From positions 1,860,001 through 1,924,000 of the forward strand of contig NZ_CP053439.1 of NCBI RefSeq assembly GCF_000769405.2: 64,000 nucleotides of DNA, given 5' to 3'. Positions 37,924 to 46,880 of the stretch are shown in pieces. The stretch is from Rhizobium brockwellii (GTDB lineage: Bacteria; Pseudomonadota; Alphaproteobacteria; Rhizobiales; Rhizobiaceae). A model generated the notes under the pieces. The model saw nothing but the letters and a program-made list of their open reading frames with translations, made no database searches and was not told the DNA's origin. The position numbers and the translations under genes are program-made. The stretch's first letter is position 1; every line of letters starts with the position of its first letter.

Positions 37924-38736
37924 TCAGCCGACGAAAGCGCGCTCGATGACGAATTCGGCGGGCTTGCTGTTGGCGCCTTCATCGAGGCCGGCCTTCTCGA
38001 GCAGTTCCTTGGTATCCTTCAGCATGGCCGAGGAACCGCAGATCATGCCGCGGTCGATCACAGGGTCGAGCGGCGGTACGCCGAGATCGGTGAACAGCTT
38101 GCCGGAGGATATCAGGTCGGTGATGCGGCCGCGATATTCGAAATCCTCGCGCGTCACTGTCGGATAGTGCCGCAGCTTGTCGCCGACCACTTCCTTCAGC
38201 AGCTCGTCATTCTGGATCTCGTGCACGAGGTCGAAGCCGTATTTCAGCTCGGCGACATCGCGTGTTGTATGGGTGAGGATGACTTCCTCGAACTTCTCAT
38301 AGGTCTCGGGATCGCGGATCAGGCTGGCGAAAGGCGCAATGCCCGTTCCCGTCGAGAACATGTAGAGACGACGGCCTGGCGTCAGCGCATCGAGCACCAG
38401 CGTGCCCGTTGGCTTCTTGCGCATCAGCACCTGGTCGCCCGGCTTGATCGCCTGCAGATGTGAGGTGAGCGGACCGTCCGGCACCTTGATCGAGAAGAAT
38501 TCAAGCTCTTCGGCCCAGGCGGGGCTGGCGATCGAATAGGCGCGGAAGACCGGCTTGCCCTCGACCATCAGGCCGATCATCGCGAATTCGCCGGAACGGA
38601 AACGGAAGCCCTGCGGCCGGGTCATCGTGAAGCGGAAGAGCCGGTCGGTATAGTGCGTGACATCGAGCACCGTCTCGGCGTAGACGCCGGCGGGGATGGA
38701 CGAGGCGAAGTCTTCGGTCTTTGCGGGCGCGTTCAT
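37924..38736 (-). CDS. fpr: ferredoxin/flavodoxin-NADP reductase
   Basis: 270 residues from ATG 38736 (MNAPAKTEDFASSIPAG); 30 more open codons upstream lack similarity. FAD-binding motif RAYSIAS at 65-71, NADP region STGTGIAPF at 128-136, and a C-terminal FVIERAFVG as in bacterial (subclass I/Rhodobacter-type) Fpr. It transfers electrons between NADPH and ferredoxin or flavodoxin, used in oxidative-stress defence and Fe-S metabolism. Monocistronic; the region to the divergent phosphatidylcholine synthase is 357 bases. Confidence 0.9.
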   Translation of the reverse strand: MNAPAKTEDFASSIPAGVYAETVLDVTHYTDRLFRFTMTRPQGFRFRSGEFAMIGLMVEGKPVFRAYSIASPAWAEELEFFSIKVPDGPLTSHLQAIKPGDQVLMRKKPTGTLVLDALTPGRRLYMFSTGTGIAPFASLIRDPETYEKFEEVILTHTTRDVAELKYGFDLVHEIQNDELLKEVVGDKLRHYPTVTREDFEYRGRITDLISSGKLFTDLGVPPLDPVIDRGMICGSSAMLKDTKELLEKAGLDEGANSKPAEFVIERAFVG

Positions 38737-39093
38737 TGCGGTAGAGGATCCCGTTTCGTCGGATGAACTGTCGGATGCGAGCGAGATATTACATATCGGG
38801 CCGGAATTAAAGGCATTCCATTCCACGCGACGCTTCTAAAGGGAAATATGCATGTCATTGTCAGGATTCAATGGGGAGCAGGGAGCAGGCGGGGAATGTC
38901 GTATTTCCCGCTGGCGAAGCCCGGCAAAGGATGCATATTAGAGCAGCACGCCGGAAACGGATGCCGGTTTTCGGCAAAAATGGTGCGACAACAAAGACCT
39001 ACGGCGTCGAACCCGATTCAGTAACAGGTTCGGCGATGGTGGCGAAAAAAAAGATGCTTGCCGGGGCGAGCGCGATAGGGCGGTCGGGGGAAT
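38737..39093. other. divergent intergenic region with degenerate RIME-like sequence
   Basis: No gene supported. At 38951-38974 the sequence CCGGAAACGGATGCCGGTTTTCGG resembles the core of the RIME-like elements at 13621 and 55430 but the outer stem is lost. A weak hairpin CGAACC/GGTTCG is at 39008-39032. The promoters of fpr and pcs must lie here. Confidence 0.45.
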
Positions 39094-39822
39094 ATGAAGA
39101 TTTTCAACTACAAGCGTGTTCCTTATGCGGAGATGCGCGCCTTTTCCGTTCATATCCTGACGGCATCCGGCTCTTTCCTTGCCTTTCTCGGCGTCGTTGC
39201 CGCCGCCGAACACCGCTTCATCGACATGTTCTGGTGGCTGGGCCTCGCCCTTCTCGTCGATGGCATAGACGGGCCGATCGCCCGAAAGGTGCGCGTCAAG
39301 GAAGTGCTGCCGAACTGGTCGGGTGATACGCTAGACAATATCATCGATTACGTCACCTATGTGCTTCTGCCGGCCTTCGCGCTCTATCAGAGCGGCATGA
39401 TCGGCGAGCCCTGGTCCTTCGTCGCCGCCGGCATGATCGTCGTCTCCAGCGCCATCTACTATGCCGATATGGGCATGAAGACGGACGAGTATTTCTTCTC
39501 CGGCTTCCCCGTCGTCTGGAACATGATCGTCTTCACGCTGTTCGTCATCGATGCCAGCGCCACGACGGCGCTCACCGTTGTCATGGTCTCGGTGGTGCTG
39601 ACCTTTCTGCCGATCAATTTTCTCCACCCGGTCCGGGTCAAAAGGCTGCGCCCGCTCAACCTCGGCATCTTTTTTCTATGGTCGGCGCTCGGCATTTTTT
39701 CGCTGCTGATGCATTTCGACACGCCCGAATGGGCGCTCATTCTCTTTATCGTGACGGGAGCCTATCTTTACGTCATCGGCGCGGTGCTGCAATTCTTCCC
39801 CGCCCTTGGACGCGAAGCTTAG
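39094..39822 (+). CDS. pcs: phosphatidylcholine synthase
   Basis: 242-residue integral membrane enzyme that condenses CDP-diacylglycerol with choline to make phosphatidylcholine in one step, a pathway known from rhizobia. The modified CDP-alcohol phosphotransferase motif DGx2ARx12Gx3Dx3D is complete: Asp59-Gly60, Ala63-Arg64, Gly77, Asp81, Asp85. About eight hydrophobic segments follow. The choline can be host-derived, and phosphatidylcholine is needed for effective symbiosis in related species. Nine bases upstream of the quinone oxidoreductase gene. Confidence 0.95.
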   Translation: MKIFNYKRVPYAEMRAFSVHILTASGSFLAFLGVVAAAEHRFIDMFWWLGLALLVDGIDGPIARKVRVKEVLPNWSGDTLDNIIDYVTYVLLPAFALYQSGMIGEPWSFVAAGMIVVSSAIYYADMGMKTDEYFFSGFPVVWNMIVFTLFVIDASATTALTVVMVSVVLTFLPINFLHPVRVKRLRPLNLGIFFLWSALGIFSLLMHFDTPEWALILFIVTGAYLYVIGAVLQFFPALGREA

Positions 39823-39831
39823 GATAGGCAG

Positions 39832-40812
39832 ATGACCAAAACGCAGGCGGTTTCATTTTCGAGGACGGGCGGGCCGGAGGTTTTCGAGTATGTCGAGATT
39901 GATCTTCCCTCGCCCTCGGCGGGCGAGGTGCAGATCAGGCAGGCGGCGGTCGGGCTTAATTTCATTGACGTCTATTTCCGCAACGGCACCTACAAGGCGC
40001 CGCATCTGCCCTTCGTCACCGGCAAGGAGGGCGCCGGCACCGTGACATCGGTCGGCCCCGGCGTCGAGGATTTCAAGGTCGGCGACCGTGTCGCCTATGC
40101 CGGTGCCGACGGCGCCTATAGCGCTGAACGCAATATCGAGACGCGGCATCTGGTGCATGTGCCTGAAGGAATCGAACTCGAAACGGCGGCGGCGATGATG
40201 CTGAAGGGCATGACCGCCGAATATCTCTTGAACCGCACCTTCAAGGTCGGCCCGCAGACGGTCCTGCTGTTCCACGCCGCTGCCGGCGGCGTCGGCCTGA
40301 TCGCCGGCCAGTGGGCAAAAGCGCTCGGCGCCACCGTCATCGGCACGGCAGGCTCCGAAGACAAGATCGAGCTGGCGCTCGCCCATGGCTACGACCATGT
40401 GATCAACTATAAGAGCGACAGCTTCGTCGATCGTATCCGTGACATCACCGGCGGCAAGGGCGTGGATGTCGTCTACGATTCGATCGGCAGGGATACTTTT
40501 CCACAGTCGCTCGATTGTCTGAAGCCGCGCGGCCTTTTTGCCTCCTTCGGCCAATCCTCCGGGCCGATCGAGAATTTTACCCTTGCGGCTCTGGCGCAGA
40601 GGGGCTCGCTCTTTGCAACGCGGCCGACGCTCTTCACCTATATCGCCGCGCGCCAGGAGCTGATCGACAGTGCGAAAGCGCTATTTGATATTGTGCAAAG
40701 CAACAAAGTGCGTATCAATATCAATCAAACCTATCCGCTGCATGAGGTTGGGCAGGCTCACGCGGATCTGGAAGCAAGAAAAACAACAGGAACTACGCTG
40801 CTGATTCCATGA
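39832..40812 (+). CDS. NADPH:quinone oxidoreductase (zinc-independent MDR family)
   Basis: 326 residues. N-terminal GroES-like domain (SFSRTGGPEVFEYVEIDLPS, VGLNFIDVYFRNGTY) and Rossmann domain with HAAAGGVGLIAGQWAKALGA near 143-163. The lack of zinc-binding cysteines and the NFIDVYFR motif mark the QorA-type. It probably shares a transcript with pcs (nine-base gap) and lies 39 bases before the BMP transporter operon. Confidence 0.9.
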   Translation: MTKTQAVSFSRTGGPEVFEYVEIDLPSPSAGEVQIRQAAVGLNFIDVYFRNGTYKAPHLPFVTGKEGAGTVTSVGPGVEDFKVGDRVAYAGADGAYSAERNIETRHLVHVPEGIELETAAAMMLKGMTAEYLLNRTFKVGPQTVLLFHAAAGGVGLIAGQWAKALGATVIGTAGSEDKIELALAHGYDHVINYKSDSFVDRIRDITGGKGVDVVYDSIGRDTFPQSLDCLKPRGLFASFGQSSGPIENFTLAALAQRGSLFATRPTLFTYIAARQELIDSAKALFDIVQSNKVRININQTYPLHEVGQAHADLEARKTTGTTLLIP

Positions 40813-40851
40813 GATCCGAACGGACCGGTTGGCAGAAGAAATGAGGGGAAC

Positions 40852-42420
40852 GTGTCGCCATTGAATGTGCCGGATTCCGGTGCGTTATTATCGGTCCAGA
40901 AGCTGACGAAGTTCTTCGGTGGCTTTGCAGCCTGCAATGAAATCGATCTCGATATAGCGCCGGGCGAAATTCATGCGCTTCTCGGCGAAAATGGTGCGGG
41001 CAAATCCACCCTGGTGAAGATGCTGTTCGGTGTTCTCGAGCCGACAGGTGGGCAGATCCTCTGGCAGGGCCAGCCGGTCTCGATCGCATCGCCGGGAGAG
41101 GCTCGCAAGCTCGGCATCGGCATGGTCTTCCAGCATTTTTCGCTTTTCGAGGCGCTGACGGTTGCCGAAAACATCGCGCTGTCGCTCGATGACGCCATCC
41201 CGATCGACAGGATCGCCGAGGAGGCGAGGGCGCTGTCCATCGCCTACGGCCTGCCGCTCGATCCGCATGCCCATGTCGCCGATCTCTCGGTCGGTGAGCG
41301 CCAGCGCATCGAGATCGTCCGTGCGCTGCTGCAGAACCCGAAGCTCATCATCCTCGACGAGCCGACCTCGGTGCTGACGCCGCAGGAAGCCGACAAGCTG
41401 TTCGAGACGCTGTTCAAGCTGCGTGCCGAAGGGCGCTCGGTTCTTTATATCAGCCACCGCCTGGAAGAAGTGCAGCGCATCTGCGATCGCGCCACCGTCC
41501 TGCGTCATGGCCGCGTGACCGGCGCCTGCGATCCGAAACACGAAACGCCAGCCTCGCTCGCCCGCATGATGGTCGGCAGCGAAGTGGCGACCGTGACGCA
41601 TCCGGAGCGCAGCGACAAGGGCGAGGTCCAGCTTGCCGTCGCCAACCTTTCCGTCGCCGCGCGCACCCCCTTCGCCATGCCGCTGCGCGATGTGTCGATG
41701 GCGGTCCGCTCCGGCGAAATCCTCGCCATAGCAGGTGTCGCAGGCAACGGCCAAAGCGAGCTCTTCGACGCACTGTCGGGCGAATATCCGGTCGCCTCGG
41801 CCGAGGCGATCGTCATCCGCAAGAAGCACGTGGGCAATCAGGGCATTACCGCCCGCCGTCTGCTCGGCGCGGGCTTCGTGCCGGAGGAGCGCCATGGACA
41901 TGCCGCCGTCTCTGCCATGAAACTGTCGGATAATCTCGTCCTTGCCCGCAGCCAGTCGGACCGCAAGGCGTTTCTGGGCCTGCTCGGTATCATTCGCCAC
42001 GCGGCGGTGAAATCCGCCGCAAGGCGCATTTCCGAGGCGATGGATGTCCGCAAGAGCGGCGATGATCCGGCGGCCGGCTCCCTGTCAGGCGGCAACCTGC
42101 AGAAGTTTATCGTTGGACGCGAGCTCGACCGTCAGCCGGCAGTCCTCGTCGTCAACCAGCCGACCTGGGGCGTCGATGCCGGGGCTGCAAGCCGCATCCG
42201 CCAGGCGCTCGTCGATCTCGCAAGAGCTGGTTCGGCTGTCGTTGTCATCAGCCAGGATCTCGACGAGATCTTCGAAGTGGCGACCGATATTGCCGTCATC
42301 TGCGAAGGCCGTCTTTCCCGCCCGTTCCCGGCCGGCGAACTGACGCGGGAAAGGATCGGACTGCTGATGGGCGGACTGCACGAGAGCAGCTCTCCCCCGG
42401 AGGCGCCGCATGCGCATTGA
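40852..42420 (+). CDS. ABC transporter ATP-binding protein, BMP/nucleoside type (two ABC domains)
   Basis: 522 residues. First ABC domain has Walker A GENGAGKST near 44-52, LSVGERQRIEIVRAL and LIILDEPTSVLT. The second domain from about 265 has a degenerate P-loop GVAGNGQSELF and LSGGNLQKFIVGREL, as in RbsA/BmpC-like importers. GTG 40852 follows GAGGGG. First gene of a four-gene importer operon. Confidence 0.88.
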   Translation: MSPLNVPDSGALLSVQKLTKFFGGFAACNEIDLDIAPGEIHALLGENGAGKSTLVKMLFGVLEPTGGQILWQGQPVSIASPGEARKLGIGMVFQHFSLFEALTVAENIALSLDDAIPIDRIAEEARALSIAYGLPLDPHAHVADLSVGERQRIEIVRALLQNPKLIILDEPTSVLTPQEADKLFETLFKLRAEGRSVLYISHRLEEVQRICDRATVLRHGRVTGACDPKHETPASLARMMVGSEVATVTHPERSDKGEVQLAVANLSVAARTPFAMPLRDVSMAVRSGEILAIAGVAGNGQSELFDALSGEYPVASAEAIVIRKKHVGNQGITARRLLGAGFVPEERHGHAAVSAMKLSDNLVLARSQSDRKAFLGLLGIIRHAAVKSAARRISEAMDVRKSGDDPAAGSLSGGNLQKFIVGRELDRQPAVLVVNQPTWGVDAGAASRIRQALVDLARAGSAVVVISQDLDEIFEVATDIAVICEGRLSRPFPAGELTRERIGLLMGGLHESSSPPEAPHAH

Positions 42421-43495
42421 ACTTGAAAAACGGCCCGATGTCTCGAAGCTCTTCGCCTTCGTCTCGCCGCTGCTTGCCCTTGTCCTGACGCTGGTATTCG
42501 GCGCCATCATGTTTGCCATGCTCGGCAAGGACCCGGTCGAGGCACTCGACGCCTTCTTCATCGAGCCGCTGCTCGAGGTCTGGTCGCTGCACGAGCTGGC
42601 CATCAAGGCTGCGCCCCTGATCCTGATCGCCGTCGGCCTGGCCGTCTGTTATCGCTCGAACAACTGGAATATCGGCGCCGAAGGCCAGTTCACCATCGGC
42701 GCCATCACCGGCTCCTATCTGCCGATCGTCTTTTACGACTGGCATTCGCCGCTCGTGCTGCCGCTGATGCTCATCCTTGGTGCGCTCGGCGGTGCGCTTT
42801 TCGCTGCCATTCCGGCGCTGCTGAAGGCGCATTTCAACACCAATGAGATCCTGACGTCACTGATGCTGGTCTATATCGCGCAGCTCTTCCTTGACTGGCT
42901 GATTCGCGGCGCCTGGCGCGATCCGAAGGGCTTCAACTTTCCAGTCTCGCGCGATTTCGCGCCGGAAGCGGTGCTGCCGGCGATCTGGGAAGAGTCGGGG
43001 CGCGCCCATTGGGCCTTCATCTTTGCCATCATCGCGGCGGTCGGTGCCTGGTTCATGCTGCGCTACACGCTGAAAGGCTTCGAGATCGTCGTGCTCGGGC
43101 AATCGGAACGGGCAGGGCGTTTTGCCGGCTTCTCCTCCAAGAAGATGATCTGGTTCAGCTTTCTGTTCTCGGGCGCTCTTGCCGGCCTTGCTGGCATCAG
43201 CGAGGTTTCCGGCTCGATCGGCCATTTGCAGCCGGCGATCTCTCCGGGCTATGGTTTCACCGCCATCATCGTCGCCTTCCTCGGCCGCCTCAATCCGCTC
43301 GGCATCATCGCATCCGGCCTGGTGCTGGCTTTGACCTATCTCGGCGGCGAGGCAGCACAGCTTTCGCTCGGCGTTTCCGACAAGGTCACCCGCGTCTTCC
43401 AGGGCTTGCTGCTCTTCTTCGTGCTCTCCTGCGATACGCTGATCTATTACAAAGTCCGCATTGTCTGGTCGCGGCTAAGGGGTGGGGCGGCATGA
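42410..43495 (+). CDS. ABC transporter permease, BMP/nucleoside type
   Basis: 361-residue membrane protein of the branched-chain/ribose permease superfamily, about eight to nine helices. The region YRSNNWNIGAEGQFTIGAI near 80-98 is typical of nucleoside (YufP/NupP-like) permeases. Overlaps the ATPase gene by 11 bases and the next permease by four. Confidence 0.9.
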   Translation: MRIELEKRPDVSKLFAFVSPLLALVLTLVFGAIMFAMLGKDPVEALDAFFIEPLLEVWSLHELAIKAAPLILIAVGLAVCYRSNNWNIGAEGQFTIGAITGSYLPIVFYDWHSPLVLPLMLILGALGGALFAAIPALLKAHFNTNEILTSLMLVYIAQLFLDWLIRGAWRDPKGFNFPVSRDFAPEAVLPAIWEESGRAHWAFIFAIIAAVGAWFMLRYTLKGFEIVVLGQSERAGRFAGFSSKKMIWFSFLFSGALAGLAGISEVSGSIGHLQPAISPGYGFTAIIVAFLGRLNPLGIIASGLVLALTYLGGEAAQLSLGVSDKVTRVFQGLLLFFVLSCDTLIYYKVRIVWSRLRGGAA

Positions 43496-44412
43496 GCATC
43501 TTCGAAGCCATTCTGCTGACGGTCATCACCGCCTCGACGCCACTCGTCATCGCCGCACTCGGCGAACTGGTGACCGAGCGCTCCGGCGTTCTCAATCTGG
43601 GTGTCGAGGGCATGATGATCATGGGTGCGGTCGCCGCCTTTGCCGGCGCGCAGATGTCGGGTTCGCCCTATGTCGGCATTGTCTGCGGCATTGCGGCAGG
43701 CGCGCTTTTCTCTCTGTTGTTTGCCTTCCTGACACTGACGCTGGTGGCGAACCAGGTGGCAACCGGACTGGCGCTCACCCTTCTCGGCCTCGGCGCCTCA
43801 GGCATGCTTGGCGAAGCCTATGTCAGTGTGCCCGGCATTCGGCTGGGAGAGATCGTCATCCCCGTCCTGTCGGATATTCCGGTCGTTGGCCACGCTCTGT
43901 TCAGCCAGGACCTGATCTTCTACCTGTCGATCGCGCTCGTGGTCGGCGTCAGCTGGTTCCTGTTCCGCAGCCGCACCGGGCTGAAGCTCAGGGCGATCGG
44001 CGACAATCACGGTTCGGCCCACGCACTCGGTATTCACGTCATCCGCACGCGGTATCTGGCGGTGATGTTCGGCGGCGCCTGCGCCGGTCTTGCCGGCGCG
44101 CAGCTTTCGCTCGTCTACACACCGCAATGGGCCGAGAACATGTCGGCCGGCCGCGGCTGGATCACGTTGGCGCTGGTGGTCTTCGCCTCCTGGCGGCCGT
44201 GGCGGGTCTTTGCCGGCGGCTACCTCTTCGGCGCGGTCACCATCCTGCAGCTTCACGCGCAGGCCTTCGGTCTCGGCATTCCCTCGCAGTTCCTCTCGAT
44301 GCTGCCCTATGCCGCGACTATTGTGGTTCTGGTCATCATTTCTCATAATCGGCGCACGACGTTGATCAATACGCCCGCGTCGCTCGGAAAAGCCTTCGTG
44401 CCGGAGCGATAA
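43492..44412 (+). CDS. ABC transporter permease, BMP/nucleoside type (second subunit)
   Basis: 306 residues. ATG 43492 lies in an ATGA overlap; the open frame begins much further upstream out of register with the real protein. LVTERSGVLNLGVEGMMIMG near 26-45 is the YufQ/NupQ-type hallmark, and RTGLKLRAIGDNHGSAHALG near 160 is the cytoplasmic coupling loop. Pairs with the preceding permease. Confidence 0.9.
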   Translation: MSIFEAILLTVITASTPLVIAALGELVTERSGVLNLGVEGMMIMGAVAAFAGAQMSGSPYVGIVCGIAAGALFSLLFAFLTLTLVANQVATGLALTLLGLGASGMLGEAYVSVPGIRLGEIVIPVLSDIPVVGHALFSQDLIFYLSIALVVGVSWFLFRSRTGLKLRAIGDNHGSAHALGIHVIRTRYLAVMFGGACAGLAGAQLSLVYTPQWAENMSAGRGWITLALVVFASWRPWRVFAGGYLFGAVTILQLHAQAFGLGIPSQFLSMLPYAATIVVLVIISHNRRTTLINTPASLGKAFVPER

Positions 44413-44466
44413 AGCAACAACACAAAGACGGGTTTCCGCAATAACTTCAAACCAACAGGGGTCATC

Positions 44467-45543
44467 ATGAAGAAGTTAGCATTCACACTTGCCGCCTCGG
44501 CTGCCGCCGTGATCGGCATCTCTTCCGCCGCTCAAGCCGCGGACAAGACGAAGGTCTGCTTCGTCTATGTCGGTTCGCATACCGACGGCGGTTATTCGCA
44601 GGCCCACGATCTAGGCCGCCAGCAGGTCCAGGCCGAGTTCGGCGACAAGATCGATACGCCTTACCTCGAAAACGTGCCGGAAGGCCCGGATGCCGAGCGC
44701 GCCATCGAGCGCCTTGCCCGTTCCGGCTGCAAGCTGATCTTCACGACGTCCTTCGGCTTCATGGATGCGACGGTCAAGGTCGCCGCCAAGTTCCCGGACG
44801 TCAAGTTCGAGCATGGCACCGGCTACAAGGCCGGCCCCAACCTTGCGACCTACAATTCGCGCTTCTATGAAGGCCGCTATATCCTCGGCCAGATCGCCGC
44901 CAAGACTTCGAAGAATCACGGCGCCGCCTACATCGCCTCCTTCCCGATTCCCGAAGTTGTGATGGGCATCAACTCCTTCGAGCAGGGGGCCAAGTCGGTC
45001 GATCCGAGCTTCAAGCTGAAGGTCATCTGGGTCAACACCTGGTTCGACCCCGGCAAGGAAGCCGATGCCGCCAAGGCGATGGTCGACCAGGGCGTCGACG
45101 TGCTGACCCAGCACACCGATACGACAGCGCCGATGCAGGTTGCCGAAGAACGCGGCATCCACGCCTTCGGCCAGGCCTCCGACATGATCGCAGCAGGCCC
45201 AAAGGCTCAGCTGACGGCAATCGTCGATACCTGGGGTACCTACTACTCCAAGCGCGTTCACGCCCTTCTCGACGGCACCTGGAAGTCCGAGCAGAGCTGG
45301 GATGGCCTGAAGGACGGCATCCTGAAAATGGCGCCCTACACCAACATGCCTGATGACGTGAAGAAGATGGCCGAGGAGACCGAAGCCAAGATCAAGTCAG
45401 GCGAACTGCATCCCTTCACCGGCCCGATCAACAAGCAGGACGGCACGCCTTGGCTGAAGGCCGGCGAGAAGGCCGATGACGGCACCCTGCTTGGCATGAA
45501 CTTCTATGTCGAAGGTGTCGACGATAAGCTGCCGGGTAAATAG
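44467..45543 (+). CDS. BMP-family ABC transporter substrate-binding protein
   Basis: 358 residues. Signal peptide at 1-24 (LAFTLAASAAAVIGISS, cut after AQA). The mature protein has the BMP (PnrA-like) pattern KVCFVYVGSHTDGGYSQAHD at the N-terminus and LIFTTSFGFMDATVKVAAKF. No lipobox cysteine, so a soluble periplasmic protein. Family members bind purine nucleosides; a rho-independent terminator follows 25 bases after the stop. Confidence 0.88.
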   Translation: MKKLAFTLAASAAAVIGISSAAQAADKTKVCFVYVGSHTDGGYSQAHDLGRQQVQAEFGDKIDTPYLENVPEGPDAERAIERLARSGCKLIFTTSFGFMDATVKVAAKFPDVKFEHGTGYKAGPNLATYNSRFYEGRYILGQIAAKTSKNHGAAYIASFPIPEVVMGINSFEQGAKSVDPSFKLKVIWVNTWFDPGKEADAAKAMVDQGVDVLTQHTDTTAPMQVAEERGIHAFGQASDMIAAGPKAQLTAIVDTWGTYYSKRVHALLDGTWKSEQSWDGLKDGILKMAPYTNMPDDVKKMAEETEAKIKSGELHPFTGPINKQDGTPWLKAGEKADDGTLLGMNFYVEGVDDKLPGK

Positions 45544-45568
45544 TCCCGTAGCCATCTCGCGGATGCGA

Positions 45569-45597
45569 AGAGTGCCCCTGTGGGCGCTCTTTTTTTG
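45569..45597 (+). terminator. rho-independent terminator of the BMP operon
   Basis: AGAGTGCCC (45569-45577) pairs with GGGCGCTCT (45582-45590) with one wobble, and seven T residues follow. The position 25 bases after the binding-protein stop fits transcription end of the four-gene importer operon. Confidence 0.85.
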
Positions 45598-45632
45598 CTG
45601 CAGCGCATCCCAAGATTCCGATTTACAAAAGT

Positions 45633-45646
45633 AATACTATATGATT
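45633..45646. promoter_or_regulatory. AT-rich pseudo-palindrome before the YtfQ-like gene
   Basis: AATACTATATGATT lies about 42 bases before the start of the binding-protein gene, in an otherwise GC-rich setting. It could be a promoter -10 region or the operator of the FadR-type regulator encoded at the end of this operon; only symmetry and position support this. Confidence 0.3.
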
Positions 45647-45687
45647 TTTTGACCCTGCGCCGCGAGATGCGGCATTGGGAGGAAATC

Positions 45688-46650
45688 ATGAAATTGAAGA
45701 CTGCACTTTTGAGTGCCACGATTCTGGCTGCCTGCATGTTCGGTTCGGCTTCGGCCGCCGGCCTCACTGTCGGCTTCTCGCAGATCGGCTCGGAATCGGG
45801 CTGGCGTGCGGCTGAAACGACTGTGACCAAGGAACAGGCCAAGAAGCGCGGCATCGATCTGAAGTTTGCCGATGCGCAGCAGAAGCAGGAAAACCAGATC
45901 AAGGCTTTGCGCTCCTTCATTGCTCAGGGCGTCGATGCCATTCTCATTGCTCCGGTCGTTGAAACCGGCTGGGACGACGTTCTCAAGGAAGCCAAGGAAG
46001 CCAAGATTCCGGTCATCCTTCTCGACCGTACCATCAAGGCTCCGGACGATCTCTATCTGACGGCTGTTACGTCGGACCTGGTCCATGAAGGCAAGGTCGC
46101 AGGCGACTTCCTGGTCAAGACCGTCGGCGACAAGAAGTGCAATGTCGTAGAACTTCAGGGCACAACCGGTTCTTCGCCGGCCATCGCCCGCAAGAAGGGC
46201 TTCGAAGAAGCCCTTGCCGGCCACGACAACCTCAAGATCGTTCGCAGCCAGACCGGTGACTTCACCCGCACCAAGGGCAAGGAAGTCATGGAAAGCTTCC
46301 TGAAGGCCGAGAATGGCGGCAAGGATATCTGCGCTCTCTACGCCCATAACGACGACATGGCCGTCGGCGCCATCCAGGCGATCAAGGAAGCCGGCCTGAA
46401 GCCCGGCAAGGATATCCTCGTCGTCTCCATCGACGCCGTGCCCGATATCTTCAAGGCGATGTCCGAAGGCGAGGCCAACGCCACGGTCGAGCTGACGCCG
46501 AATATGGCAGGTCCGGCCTTCGATGCGCTCGAAGCCTATCTGAAGGACAAGAAGGCTCCGGCCAAGTGGATCCAGACCGAGTCCAAGCTCTACACGCCTG
46601 CCGACGAGCCGATGAAGGTCTACGAAGAGAAGAAGGGTCAGGGCTACTGA
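45688..46650 (+). CDS. ytfQ: sugar ABC transporter substrate-binding protein (YtfQ-like)
   Basis: 320 residues with a signal peptide at 1-23 (TALLSATILAACMFGSASA). The mature start LTVGFSQIGSESGWRAAETT and the segment DAQQKQENQIKALRSFIAQG are the recognisable pattern of YtfQ, the galactofuranose-binding protein. ATG 45688 follows GGGAGGAAATC; the frame is open earlier. First gene of ytfQRT-yjfF order. Confidence 0.88.
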   Translation: MKLKTALLSATILAACMFGSASAAGLTVGFSQIGSESGWRAAETTVTKEQAKKRGIDLKFADAQQKQENQIKALRSFIAQGVDAILIAPVVETGWDDVLKEAKEAKIPVILLDRTIKAPDDLYLTAVTSDLVHEGKVAGDFLVKTVGDKKCNVVELQGTTGSSPAIARKKGFEEALAGHDNLKIVRSQTGDFTRTKGKEVMESFLKAENGGKDICALYAHNDDMAVGAIQAIKEAGLKPGKDILVVSIDAVPDIFKAMSEGEANATVELTPNMAGPAFDALEAYLKDKKAPAKWIQTESKLYTPADEPMKVYEEKKGQGY

Positions 46651-46663
46651 TCTGATGTGACAC

Positions 46664-46771
46664 TGCTGCATAATTCCTTAAATCGGAATTCGATTTCGGG
46701 ATAAATCATGCAGCAATTCAAAGCGCTACAGCGTCCTCTATGCGTCTCGAAAAGACCAGGCGGCGCTGTAG
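46664..46771. repeat. composite repeat: TAAATCG hairpin plus CTACAGCG copy 2
   Basis: Left part: TGCTGCAT (46664-46671) and ATGCAGCA (46708-46715) enclose TCCTTAAATCG-GAATT-CGATTTCGGGA (46675-46701), related to 51208-51233. Right part: ATTCAAAGCG then arms CTACAGCG (46726-46733) and CGCTGTAG (46764-46771), as at 37821. It fills most of the 230-base gap between the binding-protein and ATPase genes and may stabilise or attenuate the mRNA after the first gene. Confidence 0.75.
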
Positions 46772-46880
46772 AACCGCACCGGCCCGTCATGGACCGGTGC
46801 GGAACTGCCTTTGCCGCCTTGGGACGTCATGTCCGGCCGCGGCGCGGCTTTTGCCGTCAATATCAGGAAAACAGACCCTT

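Noticed and set aside
39008..39032. GAACCCGATTCA stretch as a possible tRNA T-arm
   Set aside because: No acceptor, D or anticodon arms fit around it.
38871..39326. 151-codon frame overlapping the start of pcs
   Set aside because: Out of frame with pcs, and its beginning lies in degenerate repeat sequence.
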